This document shows, piece by piece, positions 14,674-22,490 of a stretch of DNA of 28,037 nucleotides. Within the stretch, counting starts at the first letter, position 1. Each line of letters starts with the position of its first letter. The translations under genes and the position numbers were made by a program. The notes beneath the pieces are model-generated. The model ran no database searches. It was not told the origin of the DNA and saw nothing but the letters and a program-made list of their open reading frames with translations. The DNA lies in contig JACOVJ010000024.1 in NCBI GenBank assembly GCA_016177385.1, positions 1 through 28,037 on the forward strand. The letters run 5' to 3'. Source of the stretch: Candidatus Niyogiibacteriota bacterium. Lineage in GTDB: Bacteria; Patescibacteriota; Minisyncoccia; HO2-45-28.

Positions 14674-14826
14674 AACTCATTTCAAAAATTACCCTCCCGC
14701 ATGCCGCCAAAAAGGTGCGCCGTATTTTTCTGCTGAAAAATCGGCTCGTTCTCGCGCCGTCGCGCTCCGAAAGCCCTTTTTAACGGCACGCGCTCGGTTC
14801 ATAACATTTTTGAAATGAGTTCTAAA
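14669..14826. repeat. 158-bp terminal-inverted-repeat element, copy 2
   Basis: Ends 14669-14689 and 14806-14826 are perfect 21-bp inverted repeats (outer part TTTAGAACTCATTTC and complement). The core matches copy 1 (7452-7608) closely, including the TATTTTTCT-CTGAAAAATCGGC hairpin and CGCGCTCCGAAAGCCC. The left repeat contains the tsaE stop TAG; the right repeat contains the polA start ATG followed by AGT TCT. The better-preserved repeats suggest copy 2 is the younger insertion. No ORF. An imperfect outward promoter is possible (TAACAT 14802-14807, 7 bases before the ATG). Confidence 0.85.
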
Positions 14827-17175
14827 ACCAAAACGCTCGTCATTCTCGATTTGCACGCGATCCTGCACCGCGCGTATCACGCCCTGCCTCCGCTTACGTC
14901 GCCCTCGGGCGAGCCGACCGGCGCGCTTTACGGATTGGCGACGACAATTCTCCGCATCATCAAAGAGTTCAAGCCCGAGTATTTGGTCGCCGCCAACGAC
15001 CTTCCGGCGCCGACGTTCCGCCACGCGGCCTACGAAAAATACAAAGCCCAGCGGCCGGAGGCCGAACCAGCGCTCATTTCGCAATTCGAACGCGCTCGGA
15101 GCGTTCTCGAGGCGTTCCACATTCCGCTGTTGGAGGAGGCGGGATTCGAGGCGGATGATATCATCGGCACGATCGTAGAAAAGACAAAAAAAGAGAAGAC
15201 CCTTTCCGTCATCGTCGCGTCGGGCGATCTCGATGCGTTGCAGTTGGTTGCAGGGACGCGCGTGCGCGTCTGGACGCTCAAAAAAGGCAACGAAAGTTTT
15301 ATTTACGACGAAAAAGCCGTCGAAGCGCGGTTCGGATTCGGCCCCGAATTATTGCCCGATTACAAAGGATTGCGCGGCGACCCGTCGGACAACATTCCGG
15401 GGGTGAAGGGCATCGGCGAGAAGACCGCCGAAATTCTTGTGCAAAAATTCGGTTCGGTAGAAGATATCGTGAAGCTCGCAAAAACAAAACCGGAAAAACT
15501 GAAAGCGGGGGGCGTCAAAGACCGGATGATCGAATTACTGCAAAATAATGCGGAGGACGCGCTCTTTTCGAAGACCTTATGCACCGTCCGCCGCGACGTG
15601 CCCGTCGAATTCTATCTAAAAGATGCCGAATGGAAACAATTTGAGCGCGCGGTCATCGAACCGTTGTTCCGGACGCTCGGGTTCACGAGTTTGATCGGGC
15701 GGTTACCCTCCTTCGCTGAAGCTTCGGCGGGCGGGCCGGGAGGCGAGACGGAGGAAATGTTCGCACCCGCCCAAACCCATGATCCCAAGCTCGTGCGCGA
15801 ACTCGGTGTCGCCGCGTGGCTCCTCGATTCGCGCCGCGTAGACATCAAACCCGAAGAAGCGATGCGTATCGCGGGAGCCAAAACACCGGAAGAAGCGCTC
15901 CGGCATTTCCGCGCCCAACTCGCGAAAGAGGAGTTATTGAAATTTTTTGAGGAGACTGAAGTCCCGCTCATGGGTATTTTGGATGAGATGCACCGGACTG
16001 GCACCGCGATCGACCGCGGGTATTTGGAAAAACTTTCAAAAGTATACGAGAAAAACATCGCGGGCCTCGAGAAAATGATATGGCAGCTTGCGGGCAGGGA
16101 GTTCACCATCAATTCGCCCAAGCAATTATCCGATCTTTTGTTCAATCAATTGAAGTTGAGCGCGAAAGGTATTCGGAAGACCGGTAAGGGCGCGCTTTCC
16201 ACGAACGCCTCCGAACTCGAAAAACTGAAAGGCGCGCATCCGGTCGTGGAAAAAATTTTGGAGTACCGCGAACTCGCGAAATTGAAATCCACCTACATCG
16301 ACGCCCTGCCCGCGCTCGCGGACGCGGAGGGGAGGGTGCACACCACGCTCAATCAGGCGGGCACGGTCACCGGCCGGTTCTCGTCGCAAAATCCGAATCT
16401 GCAGAATATTCCCATCCGCACCGAACTCGGCCGCGAGGTTCGCAAGGCGTTCATCGCGCCCGACGGGTGGACGCTCGTTGCCGCCGATTACTCGCAGATC
16501 GAACTCCGCATCGCCGCCATCCTGTCGGGCGACCCCATCCTGAAAGATGCGTTTTTGAAGGGGCGCGACATCCATACGGCGACCGCGGCCGCGATGTTCC
16601 ATGTGGACATCAAGGACGTGACCAAGGATATGCGCTATGCCGCCAAGACCATCAATTTCGGCATCCTCTACGGCATGGGCGTACGCGCGCTTGCCGAGAG
16701 TTTGGGTGTGACGCAGGAAAAAGCGCGTGAGTTTTACGAAAAATATTTCCATGATTTCGGGCGCGTGAAAGAATATATCGAGGAGGTGAAGCGCGAGGCG
16801 GCCGAAAACGGATATACGACCACGCTTTTCGGGCGGCGGCGGTATTTTCCGGAACTCAAAACCATGCCCGAGTACATGCATCACGAATATCTGCGCATGG
16901 CCATCAATGCGCCCATTCAGGGGAGCGCGGCGGATATGATAAAAAAAGCGATGGTACGATTGCATCCGGCGCTCGCGAAAGCGGGGCTTGGTAAAAAAGC
17001 GCGGATGGTCCTGCAGATCCACGATGAACTCTTGTTCGAGGTGAAGGATGACGCCGTAAAAGAGGCGGCGGTACTCATCAGGCGAGAAATGGAAGCGGTT
17101 CACGCGAATGAAATCCCATTGGTTGTGGAGGTAAGCGCGGGCCCGAACTGGGCGGAGTTAAAGAAAATCGAATAA
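14815..17175 (+). CDS. polA: DNA polymerase I (5' nuclease and polymerase domains)
   Basis: PolA fills gaps and removes RNA primers in Okazaki fragment maturation and repair. The 786-residue protein has a 5'-3' exonuclease/FEN domain (about 1-290) with LEEAGFEADDIIGT and the H3TH motif GDPSDNIPGVKGIGEKTA near 188. A short degenerate middle region has no visible DxE exonuclease I motif, so proofreading is probably absent. The family A polymerase domain (about 400-786) has motif A VAADYSQIELR (about 555), motif B RYAAKTINFGILYGMG (about 608-623) and motif C QIHDELLFEV (about 735). A palindromic repeat is inserted in frame near residues 297-309. The ATG is inside the end of the 158-bp element. 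holA overlaps its stop by one base. Confidence 0.96.
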   Translation: MSSKTKTLVILDLHAILHRAYHALPPLTSPSGEPTGALYGLATTILRIIKEFKPEYLVAANDLPAPTFRHAAYEKYKAQRPEAEPALISQFERARSVLEAFHIPLLEEAGFEADDIIGTIVEKTKKEKTLSVIVASGDLDALQLVAGTRVRVWTLKKGNESFIYDEKAVEARFGFGPELLPDYKGLRGDPSDNIPGVKGIGEKTAEILVQKFGSVEDIVKLAKTKPEKLKAGGVKDRMIELLQNNAEDALFSKTLCTVRRDVPVEFYLKDAEWKQFERAVIEPLFRTLGFTSLIGRLPSFAEASAGGPGGETEEMFAPAQTHDPKLVRELGVAAWLLDSRRVDIKPEEAMRIAGAKTPEEALRHFRAQLAKEELLKFFEETEVPLMGILDEMHRTGTAIDRGYLEKLSKVYEKNIAGLEKMIWQLAGREFTINSPKQLSDLLFNQLKLSAKGIRKTGKGALSTNASELEKLKGAHPVVEKILEYRELAKLKSTYIDALPALADAEGRVHTTLNQAGTVTGRFSSQNPNLQNIPIRTELGREVRKAFIAPDGWTLVAADYSQIELRIAAILSGDPILKDAFLKGRDIHTATAAAMFHVDIKDVTKDMRYAAKTINFGILYGMGVRALAESLGVTQEKAREFYEKYFHDFGRVKEYIEEVKREAAENGYTTTLFGRRRYFPELKTMPEYMHHEYLRMAINAPIQGSAADMIKKAMVRLHPALAKAGLGKKARMVLQIHDELLFEVKDDAVKEAAVLIRREMEAVHANEIPLVVEVSAGPNWAELKKIE
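15707..15731. repeat. Palindromic repeat inserted in frame in polA
   Basis: CCTCCTTCGCTGAAG then CTTCGGCGGG forms a palindrome that is translated as PSFAEASAGG between the 5' nuclease and the middle region. A related unit in inverse orientation is inside murE (25966-25990). It lies at a domain boundary, where extra residues are tolerated. Confidence 0.6.
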
Positions 17176-18047
17176 TGCTCTATCTTCTCTACGGCGGCAA
17201 TGATTTTGCGGCTCGGAGAAATCTCCGAGCTATTGTCGCGGCCAAAAAAGAAGGCGCCGCCCTACACCGCCTGACCGCCGAAACCGCGACGGAAGAAGTG
17301 CTCGCGAATTTGCTTGCATCCGAGCGCGACCTGTTCGGGACGAAACTCGTTGTCGTATTGGACGGATTGCTGGGGGGCGAGTTCGAAAAAACACTTCTCG
17401 CGTACCGCGACACGCTCGCGGAATCCAAAAATCTCTATATTATTTTCGAAAAAAAGCTGGACGCGGCGACGGTGAGGAAATTCGAAAAAACGGCAACGCT
17501 CCGGAAATTTGAATTACCGGAAGATGATACAGCGCTTAGGCGATGGATCGCGAAAGAGGCGGGTGCGAAAGGCCTCACGCTTTCGGTGAACGAAATCGAG
17601 GGACTCGCGGCATTGGGCGATAATTTATGGGCGATCGATCGCGCGCTCGAGATGCGCTCACTCGGTGGCTCCATTGCGGATAAAGACGCCGAATTGAATC
17701 CGTTCGAATTAGCGGATGCGCTAACATCCGGCGATTCATGTCGCGCCTATGCGGTCTATCACAGACATTTGGCTTTCGGTATTTCGGCGCAGGAACTTTT
17801 TTGGAAACTTTGGTGGCAGGCGAAAACGCTGGTTCAGGTCGCATCGTTCAACGGCGCTCCGAGCGCGGTCATAAAAGAGAAAACGGGTCTGCACCCGTTC
17901 GTCATCGGCAAAGCGCTCCGTGCGCCGTATTCGGCGGAAACGTCGGCGGCGCTTTTGGATTCCCTCTTTGCCGCGTGGCGCGACGCGCGCGCCGAAAGCG
18001 GCGACTTGTCGCTGTATATCGAGAAAGTTCTACTGACGCACCACTAA
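17175..18047 (+). CDS. holA: DNA polymerase III delta subunit
   Basis: HolA is the clamp-loader subunit that opens the DnaN ring. The 290-residue product starts MLYLLYGGNDFAARRNLRAI, the usual N-terminal strand and P-loop-like remnant of the delta AAA+ fold without a working Walker A. It includes KNLYIIFEKKLDAATVRKFEK and LPEDDTALRRWIAKEAGAKGL, and ends in a helical C-terminal domain (ELFWKLWWQAKTLVQVA... to LSLYIEKVLL) typical of delta. Its ATG shares one base with the polA stop (TAATG), so the two are co-translated. The 3' end overlaps the convergent rpsT by 18 bases. holA next to rpsT is a common bacterial neighbourhood. Confidence 0.9.
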   Translation: MLYLLYGGNDFAARRNLRAIVAAKKEGAALHRLTAETATEEVLANLLASERDLFGTKLVVVLDGLLGGEFEKTLLAYRDTLAESKNLYIIFEKKLDAATVRKFEKTATLRKFELPEDDTALRRWIAKEAGAKGLTLSVNEIEGLAALGDNLWAIDRALEMRSLGGSIADKDAELNPFELADALTSGDSCRAYAVYHRHLAFGISAQELFWKLWWQAKTLVQVASFNGAPSAVIKEKTGLHPFVIGKALRAPYSAETSAALLDSLFAAWRDARAESGDLSLYIEKVLLTHH

Positions 18048-18290
18048 TTGCGTAAGGCGCGATTTCTTGCGGGCCGCGGCGTTCTTGTGGATGACGTTGC
18101 GCTGGGCCGCTTTGTCGAGCGCTTTGTAGGCCTGCGGGAGAAGGGCTTTGGCTTCGTCCTTTTTCCCGGCCGCGACCGCCTTTTTGATTTTTCGCACGAC
18201 CGAAACAATGGCCTCTTTGCGCTTGAGGTTTTTGAGATGGTGGCGTTCCGATTGCCGCAGAGCTTTTTTCGCTGAACTGGTGATCGGCAT
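18030..18290 (-). CDS. rpsT: 30S ribosomal protein S20
   Basis: S20 binds 16S rRNA early in small-subunit assembly. The 86-residue basic, helical protein MPITSSAKKALRQSERHHLKNLKRKEAI...RNVIHKNAAARKKSRLTQLV matches the family over its length. It is convergent with holA and overlaps it by 18 bases. No clear promoter was identified in the short upstream gap to the PspA-like gene. Confidence 0.95.
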   Translation of the reverse strand: MPITSSAKKALRQSERHHLKNLKRKEAIVSVVRKIKKAVAAGKKDEAKALLPQAYKALDKAAQRNVIHKNAAARKKSRLTQLVVRQ

Positions 18291-18338
18291 GGTTCCAGTA
18301 CTATAGGCCAGTTTTTATTTAAAAGCAAGGCCGCGAAG

Positions 18339-18644
18339 CTACGACTTCCGTTCTTCTGCCTCTTTGCGCAGGAATCGTTCCCAAGGGGTCTCCTCGCCGG
18401 AGCTGCAGGTGCCCCCGGTACCCGCGGAGCTGTCCATCTTGGCCTGAAGATGTTTCGAGTACGGCTTGAGTTTGCCTTCGCGCTCGAGCCGCAGATCTTC
18501 CTCGATCCAAGCGGCCATCTTCTCGCTCGGCTTATTCTCATCGAGAGGTATCTGTTCGATGCTCTTGGCGGGGTCTTCGGCAGAGGCCAACAGGGCGTTC
18601 AACTGCGACCGGACGATTCGGATGAATCGGGAAATGATAAACAT
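18339..18644 (-). CDS. PspA/IM30 N-terminal-like short protein
   Basis: A 101-residue protein. Residues 2-30 (SRFIRIVRSQLNALLASAEDPAKSIEQ) match the N-terminal amphipathic membrane-binding helix and following motif of PspA/Vipp1 (ESCRT-III-like) proteins, which repair and sense membrane stress. The long coiled coil that normally follows is missing; the rest is a charged, probably helical tail with KMAAWIEEDLRLEREGKLKPYSKHLQAKM and EETPWERFLRKEAEER. The start at 18644 is fixed by AAGGAG 7 bases upstream; an ATG at 18689 in frame has no such site. A strong promoter precedes it. It could bind membrane without polymerising, or be a small orphan with a borrowed helix. Confidence 0.55.
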   Translation of the reverse strand: MFIISRFIRIVRSQLNALLASAEDPAKSIEQIPLDENKPSEKMAAWIEEDLRLEREGKLKPYSKHLQAKMDSSAGTGGTCSSGEETPWERFLRKEAEERKS

Positions 18645-18701
18645 CCGAGTTCTCCTTGGGGTGATGGTTGCCTGCAGTTCGGTTTTCAATGAACTAGCGT
18701 T

Positions 18702-18730
18702 TTAATACCAAGGATGAGCGGGGCTGTCAA
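18702..18730 (-). promoter_or_regulatory. Strong promoter of the PspA-like gene
   Basis: On the minus strand TTGACA (18725-18730), 17 bases, TATTAA (18702-18707). The leader would be about 50 bases and carries the AAGGAG site. Confidence 0.7.
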
Positions 18731-18761
18731 GCTTAAAAGTGCTTGCCGTTCGAGTTCGGAT

Positions 18762-18790
18762 TTGACTTGGGTTGTTCACAGAACTACAAT
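18762..18790 (+). promoter_or_regulatory. Promoter of the first hicB-hicA pair
   Basis: TTGACT (18762-18767), 17-base spacer, TACAAT (18785-18790). Transcription would begin near 18797, just before the inverted repeat at 18803-18817. Confidence 0.7.
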
Positions 18791-18802
18791 GCCACATTAC
18801 CG

Positions 18803-18817
18803 ATTCTAGATTAGAAT
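18803..18817. promoter_or_regulatory. Candidate operator of the first HicBA pair
   Basis: A perfect inverted repeat ATTCTA-GAT-TAGAAT lies between the predicted transcription start and the hicB ATG. Antitoxin-antitoxin or complex binding here would give the usual toxin-antitoxin autoregulation. HicB here has no obvious DNA-binding domain, so the binding factor is unknown. Confidence 0.4.
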
Positions 18818-18825
18818 AGGATTAT

Positions 18826-19152
18826 ATGGCACAAAAACTAGAACAATTTAAGAAGCTTCTTCCAGAAAAGTTAACTGTTGAGATTCATAAAGAAAAAACG
18901 GGTTACTGGGCGAAAATAAAAGAGTTGCCGCATTGTTATACGCAAGCAGATAATTATGATGAACTTATCATCATGATTAATGACGCCGTTTATACCTATC
19001 TTGATATTCCCATTAAATACATAAAAACACTTGGTTATTACATTCCGGAATGGCAAAAACGCGTTTATGATATGCTTTTCAAACAAAAAGAGAGAAAGCC
19101 GATAAAATCATGGTTTCGAGTTGAGGATTTTACTTTAAGCGAAGCGAAGTAA
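18826..19152 (+). CDS. HicB-like antitoxin
   Basis: A 108-residue protein. LTVEIHKEKTGYWAKIKELPHCYTQADNYDELIIMINDAVYTYLDI is the HicB partial RNase-H-like fold that covers the HicA toxin. The C-terminal 50 residues (IPEWQKRVYDMLFKQKERK...) do not show a clear helix-turn-helix or ribbon-helix-helix. The gene is A/T-richer than the core genes around it, which suggests transfer. It is followed after 9 bases by the hicA-like gene, in the hicB-first order. Confidence 0.7.
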   Translation: MAQKLEQFKKLLPEKLTVEIHKEKTGYWAKIKELPHCYTQADNYDELIIMINDAVYTYLDIPIKYIKTLGYYIPEWQKRVYDMLFKQKERKPIKSWFRVEDFTLSEAK

Positions 19153-19161
19153 AATGATTTT

Positions 19162-19425
19162 GTGTCCACAAAAAAAGGAAAACCCAGCTTTACAAATTGT
19201 TCTCCCGGCGATGTTTTTAGAGCCGCTCGAAAGCTTGGGGGATTTGAAATAAAAGAGAGAGGGGGAGCGCACAATAAAATTACTCACATTCGGACCGGAA
19301 AACCATTTCCAGTGCCACGAAAGAAGATTGTGAACAAAAATATAATGAAGGGTTTTGTCGAGGAATATCTTATAGAAGCGTTGGGTTTTTCAGAGAAGGA
19401 AATCTATAAACATCTTTGGTGTTAG
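19162..19425 (+). CDS. HicA-like toxin
   Basis: An 87-residue basic protein, with GTG at 19162 as the probable start (GTG TCC ACA AAA). It has the HicA dsRBD-like pattern: a helix SPGDVFRAARKLGGFEIKERGG, then AHNKITHIRTGKPFPVPRK, where the catalytic His of HicA toxins is expected at GGAH, then a C-terminal helix. HicA toxins cleave mRNA. It is rather divergent, with a longer C-terminus (YLIEALGFSEKEIYKHLWC). Its 3' end is 8 bases from convergent uvrB. Confidence 0.65.
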   Translation: MSTKKGKPSFTNCSPGDVFRAARKLGGFEIKERGGAHNKITHIRTGKPFPVPRKKIVNKNIMKGFVEEYLIEALGFSEKEIYKHLWC

Positions 19426-19433
19426 TTGGGTGT

Positions 19434-21398
19434 TTAGAGCGTCTTCAACACATCCCTTAATCGCGCGGCGTCTTCGAAGCGGAGTTCGTCGGCGGCGATG
19501 AGCATCTGCCGCTCGAGTTCCACCTTGACCGCGTCGTGGTCCTTGAGTGTTTCGTATAAATCTTTCACGAGCGCGCCGACGGGGTCGCGTTTATCTTTCT
19601 CCTCCTCCAACAATGGCGCACGGATGGGTTTGATGACCGCGGTCGGCGTGATGTTATTTTCGCGATTGTAATCCTCCTGAATTTTGCGGCGGCGATTGGT
19701 TTCATCGAGTGCGCGCTGAATCGAGCCCGTCACAATATCGGCGTACAGGATGGCGCGGCCCTTGGGGTGCCGCGCGCCGCGGCCGATGGTTTGAATCAAG
19801 GAAGTTTCGTTCCGCAAAAATCCTTCCTTGTCCGCATCAAGAATGGCGATGAGCGCCACCTCCGGCAGGTCGAGCCCTTCGCGGAGCAGGTTGATGCCGA
19901 TGAGCACGTCGATCTCGCCGCGGCGCAATTTTTCCAAGATTTTCCCGCGCTCAAGCGTTTTGATTTCCGAGTGCATGTATTCGGCCTTGATGCCCGCGTC
20001 CTTAAAATGCGCGGCGATATCTTCGGCGAGGCGCTTGGTGAGTGTCACGACGAGCGCGCGTTCACCCGCGGCGACGCACTTGGCAATTTCTTGTTCCACA
20101 TCCTTCAACTGATTCCGCGCGGGGCGGATTTCGATCTTCGGATCCAAAAGGCCGGTGGGGCGGATGAGTTGCTCGGTGATTCCGTCCGAACCGGACGCAT
20201 CAATTTCATACTGCGCGGGCGTAGCGGACACGTACACGCGCTGGCCCGCTTTTTCGTCGAACTCCGCGAATTTGAGCGGCCGGTTGTCGAGCGCAGAGGG
20301 CAAGCGGAATCCGTAATTTACGAGCGTGTTTTTGCGCGCTTGGTCGCCCGCATACATTCCGCCGATCTGCGGAACGGTCATATGAGATTCGTCAATGATG
20401 ACGAGCGTGTCGTCGGGGAGATAATCCAACAATGTGAACGGCGGCTCGCCGGCGTTGCGGAACGAGAGTTGGCGCGAATAATTTTCGATGCCCGACACAT
20501 AGCCCGTCGTCTCGAGCATTTCCAAATCAAAATTCACCCTCTGTTCGAGTCGCGCGGCTTCGAGGATTTTTCCCGCTTTTTTCAGCGCGGTGAGGCGCGT
20601 AGCGAGCTCGGTGCGGATATTCGCCATCGCGACTTTCAATTTATCCTTCGGCGTGACGAAGTGTTTGGCGGGGAAGAAGTGTTTCGATTCGATGGCTCGT
20701 TCACCCGAGCGGTGAATGTCGTTTTTGTATTCCCGCATCGCGTCGATTTTGTCGCCGAGGAGTTCAACTTCGGTGATGGTCGCGCCATCGGGGGACGCAA
20801 TCGAAATAACATCACCCTTCGCGCTGAATGTGCCGTAGCGCGATTCGGTGTCGTTGCGTTCGTAATACAGGTCGGCAAGGCGCTCGGTTAAATCCTTCCG
20901 CTTTATTGTTTGCCCGACTTTCAATTCGAGCGCGACATTTTCGTATTCCTCCGGATCGCCCAAGCCGTAAATACAGGACACGGATGCGCAAATCACAAAA
21001 TCGCGGCGCGTCAGCGCGGATGCCGTGGTCGCGTGGCGCAGGCGGTCGATGAAGTCGTTTAATTTTGCGTCCTTTTCGATGTAGGTGTCGGTGGTGGGGA
21101 GGTAGGCCTCGGGCTGATAGTAGTCGTAATACGAGACGAAATAGTGGACGGCGTTTAGTGGGAAAAATTCCTTGAACTCCTGATACAGCTGGAGGGCGAG
21201 CGTTTTGTTGTGCGAAATGACGAGCGCGGGGCGATTGAGGCGTTCAATAACATTGGCCATCGTGAAGGTCTTGCCCGAGCCCGTCACGCCTAAGAGCGTC
21301 TGGTGCTTTTTGCCCGCGCGAACACCCGCCGCGAGCTGTTCGATGGCGGCGGGCTGGTCTCCGGTCGGTTTATATGAGGATTTGAGGACAAATTTCAT
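19434..21398 (-). CDS. uvrB: UvrABC system protein B
   Basis: UvrB is the damage-verifying helicase-like subunit of nucleotide excision repair. The 654-residue protein has Walker A GVTGSGKTFT, the beta-hairpin region YFVSYYDYYQPEAYLP, the DESH Walker B, helicase motifs V/VI (LREGLDLPEVALIAILDADKEGFLR and QTIGRGARH), and a C-terminal UVR motif (EVELERQMLIAADELRFEDAARLRD-like) for UvrC contact. The ATG at 21398 gives MKFVLKSSYKPTGDQP; a TTG at 21407 only adds MST and overlaps the opposite promoter. UvrA and UvrC are not in the window. Confidence 0.96.
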   Translation of the reverse strand: MKFVLKSSYKPTGDQPAAIEQLAAGVRAGKKHQTLLGVTGSGKTFTMANVIERLNRPALVISHNKTLALQLYQEFKEFFPLNAVHYFVSYYDYYQPEAYLPTTDTYIEKDAKLNDFIDRLRHATTASALTRRDFVICASVSCIYGLGDPEEYENVALELKVGQTIKRKDLTERLADLYYERNDTESRYGTFSAKGDVISIASPDGATITEVELLGDKIDAMREYKNDIHRSGERAIESKHFFPAKHFVTPKDKLKVAMANIRTELATRLTALKKAGKILEAARLEQRVNFDLEMLETTGYVSGIENYSRQLSFRNAGEPPFTLLDYLPDDTLVIIDESHMTVPQIGGMYAGDQARKNTLVNYGFRLPSALDNRPLKFAEFDEKAGQRVYVSATPAQYEIDASGSDGITEQLIRPTGLLDPKIEIRPARNQLKDVEQEIAKCVAAGERALVVTLTKRLAEDIAAHFKDAGIKAEYMHSEIKTLERGKILEKLRRGEIDVLIGINLLREGLDLPEVALIAILDADKEGFLRNETSLIQTIGRGARHPKGRAILYADIVTGSIQRALDETNRRRKIQEDYNRENNITPTAVIKPIRAPLLEEEKDKRDPVGALVKDLYETLKDHDAVKVELERQMLIAADELRFEDAARLRDVLKTL

Positions 21399-21400
21399 AG

Positions 21401-21429
21401 TTGACAACCTAATAAAATCATGCTATACT
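21401..21429 (+). promoter_or_regulatory. Strong promoter of the small orphan gene
   Basis: TTGACA (21401-21406), 17-base spacer, TATACT (21424-21429). It starts 3 bases from the uvrB ATG, in the same geometry as the ruvB/RNA promoter at 9915. Confidence 0.8.
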
Positions 21430-21496
21430 GCAAATTGCAAGGGTGAAAGCGTACCTTTGCCGCTGACCTTTCTATTTCGGAAACAAGGAGATCGTC

Positions 21497-21811
21497 ATGA
21501 TGAGATTCAGGGTGGAAGTTTCGTGCCCAACCGGCGGAGAAGATATTGATCACGGCTACCTAGATGTCATTGTCAATGGCATTGAGGATAGCGACGAAGG
21601 AGAGGCGACAGCACAGAGCATGGCCTCGACTCTGGGGTATCGGTACCAATGTGCGTCTTCCTATGAGGGTTACGCAGAAAATCGCTTCACGCGCAGAGTC
21701 CAAGCGGGCGAGGATGATTTTCGGGTAGTCGAGAAGCCAACCGCAGAAGTAGTTGGCGGAGAGGGTGACGTTCTCATGGGTGCTCCAAAAGGCACGGTGA
21801 TCGCCTGGTAG
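21497..21811 (+). CDS. Hypothetical 104-residue protein
   Basis: An acidic soluble protein, MMRFRVEVSCPTGGEDIDHGYLDV..., with no membrane segment and two Cys residues; no family is recognised. AAGGAG (21485-21490) lies 6 bases before the first ATG and 9 before the second at 21500, so either is possible. A consensus promoter and a strong terminator make it a clear single-gene unit, so it is probably a real, well-expressed gene. Its N-terminal FRVEVSC...YLDVIVNGIEDSDEGEATAQSMAS could be a small alpha-beta fold. Confidence 0.7.
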   Translation: MMRFRVEVSCPTGGEDIDHGYLDVIVNGIEDSDEGEATAQSMASTLGYRYQCASSYEGYAENRFTRRVQAGEDDFRVVEKPTAEVVGGEGDVLMGAPKGTVIAW

Positions 21812-21839
21812 TATAGTATAAAAGATCATCAAAAAAATT

Positions 21840-21873
21840 TTAGCTCCCCACAAGGAGCTAATTTCGTTTTTTG
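21840..21873 (+). terminator. Rho-independent terminator after the orphan gene
   Basis: An 8-bp stem TTAGCTCC/GGAGCTAA (21840-21847, 21854-21861), loop CCACAA, followed by TTTCGTTTTTT. Confidence 0.85.
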
Positions 21874-21905
21874 AAGGCTCCAAGCGTATTTTATAAACCG
21901 TGCTA

Positions 21906-21911
21906 TATAAT
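21906..21911 (+). promoter_or_regulatory. -10 box of ruvA, start-codon proximal
   Basis: TATAAT ends 7 bases before the ruvA ATG (21919), so transcription should begin at the start codon. No convincing -35 at 17 bases. The sequence before the ATG, TAAGAAGT, has no good ribosome binding site. Confidence 0.55.
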
Positions 21912-21918
21912 AAGAAGT

Positions 21919-22485
21919 ATGATAGCCAGCTTGGAGGGTAAAATCGTCTTCCGCGGTGAGCGCTTCCTGATATTGGAGGCGGGCGGCGTGGGCTACAAAG
22001 TGTTCGTAGGACCCGAAACGCTCCGAACCATACCACGCGACAAGGACACCGTCAAAATCTACACGGCGCACCGCCAGCGGGAGGATGCGCAGGAATTGTA
22101 CGGATTTTTGACCTACGGCGAGCTCGATTTATTCGATTTACTGAACAGCGTGTCGGGCGTGGGGCCGCGGACGGCGCTCTCCGTGCTCGGCGTCGCATCG
22201 CTCGATATGCTGAAAAAAGCCATCGCGGGAGGGGAGACGAGCTACCTCACGAAGGTCTCGGGTATCGGGCGCAAAACGGCGGAGAAAATCATCATCGAGC
22301 TCCGCGAAAAAATGGGGCGAACGTCGGCGACCGACGAGTTCCGCCACGAAGAGGATGCACTTGAAGCATTGGCGGCGCTAGGGTATTCTCTGCGCGAAGC
22401 GCGCGATGCGCTCGCGAAAGTGTCCTCCGATGTCGTAGGCGCCGAAGCCCGCATCAAAGCCGCCCTCGCGGTGTTGGGGAGATAG
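21919..22485 (+). CDS. ruvA: Holliday junction branch migration protein RuvA
   Basis: RuvA forms the tetramer that holds the four-way junction for RuvB. The 188-residue protein starts MIASLEGKIVFRGERFLILEAGGVGYKVFV (OB fold), then has two helix-hairpin-helix motifs (SVSGVGPRTALSVL and KVSGIGRKTAEKIIIELREKM) and the C-terminal RuvB-contacting three-helix domain (EDALEALAALGYSLREARDALAK). The frame opens upstream, but the ATG at 21919 matches the family and sits by the -10 box. It is about 12 kb from ruvB and ruvC. Confidence 0.96.
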   Translation: MIASLEGKIVFRGERFLILEAGGVGYKVFVGPETLRTIPRDKDTVKIYTAHRQREDAQELYGFLTYGELDLFDLLNSVSGVGPRTALSVLGVASLDMLKKAIAGGETSYLTKVSGIGRKTAEKIIIELREKMGRTSATDEFRHEEDALEALAALGYSLREARDALAKVSSDVVGAEARIKAALAVLGR

Positions 22486-22490
22486 AAAAT

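Noticed and set aside
16126..17103. 325-codon open frame antisense to polA
   Set aside because: Covers the conserved polymerase motifs of polA on the other strand; a shadow frame.
19767..20891. 374-codon open frame antisense to uvrB
   Set aside because: uvrB is certain on the other strand; the open frame follows from its codon pattern, and the translation is Arg/Phe-rich without any recognisable motif.
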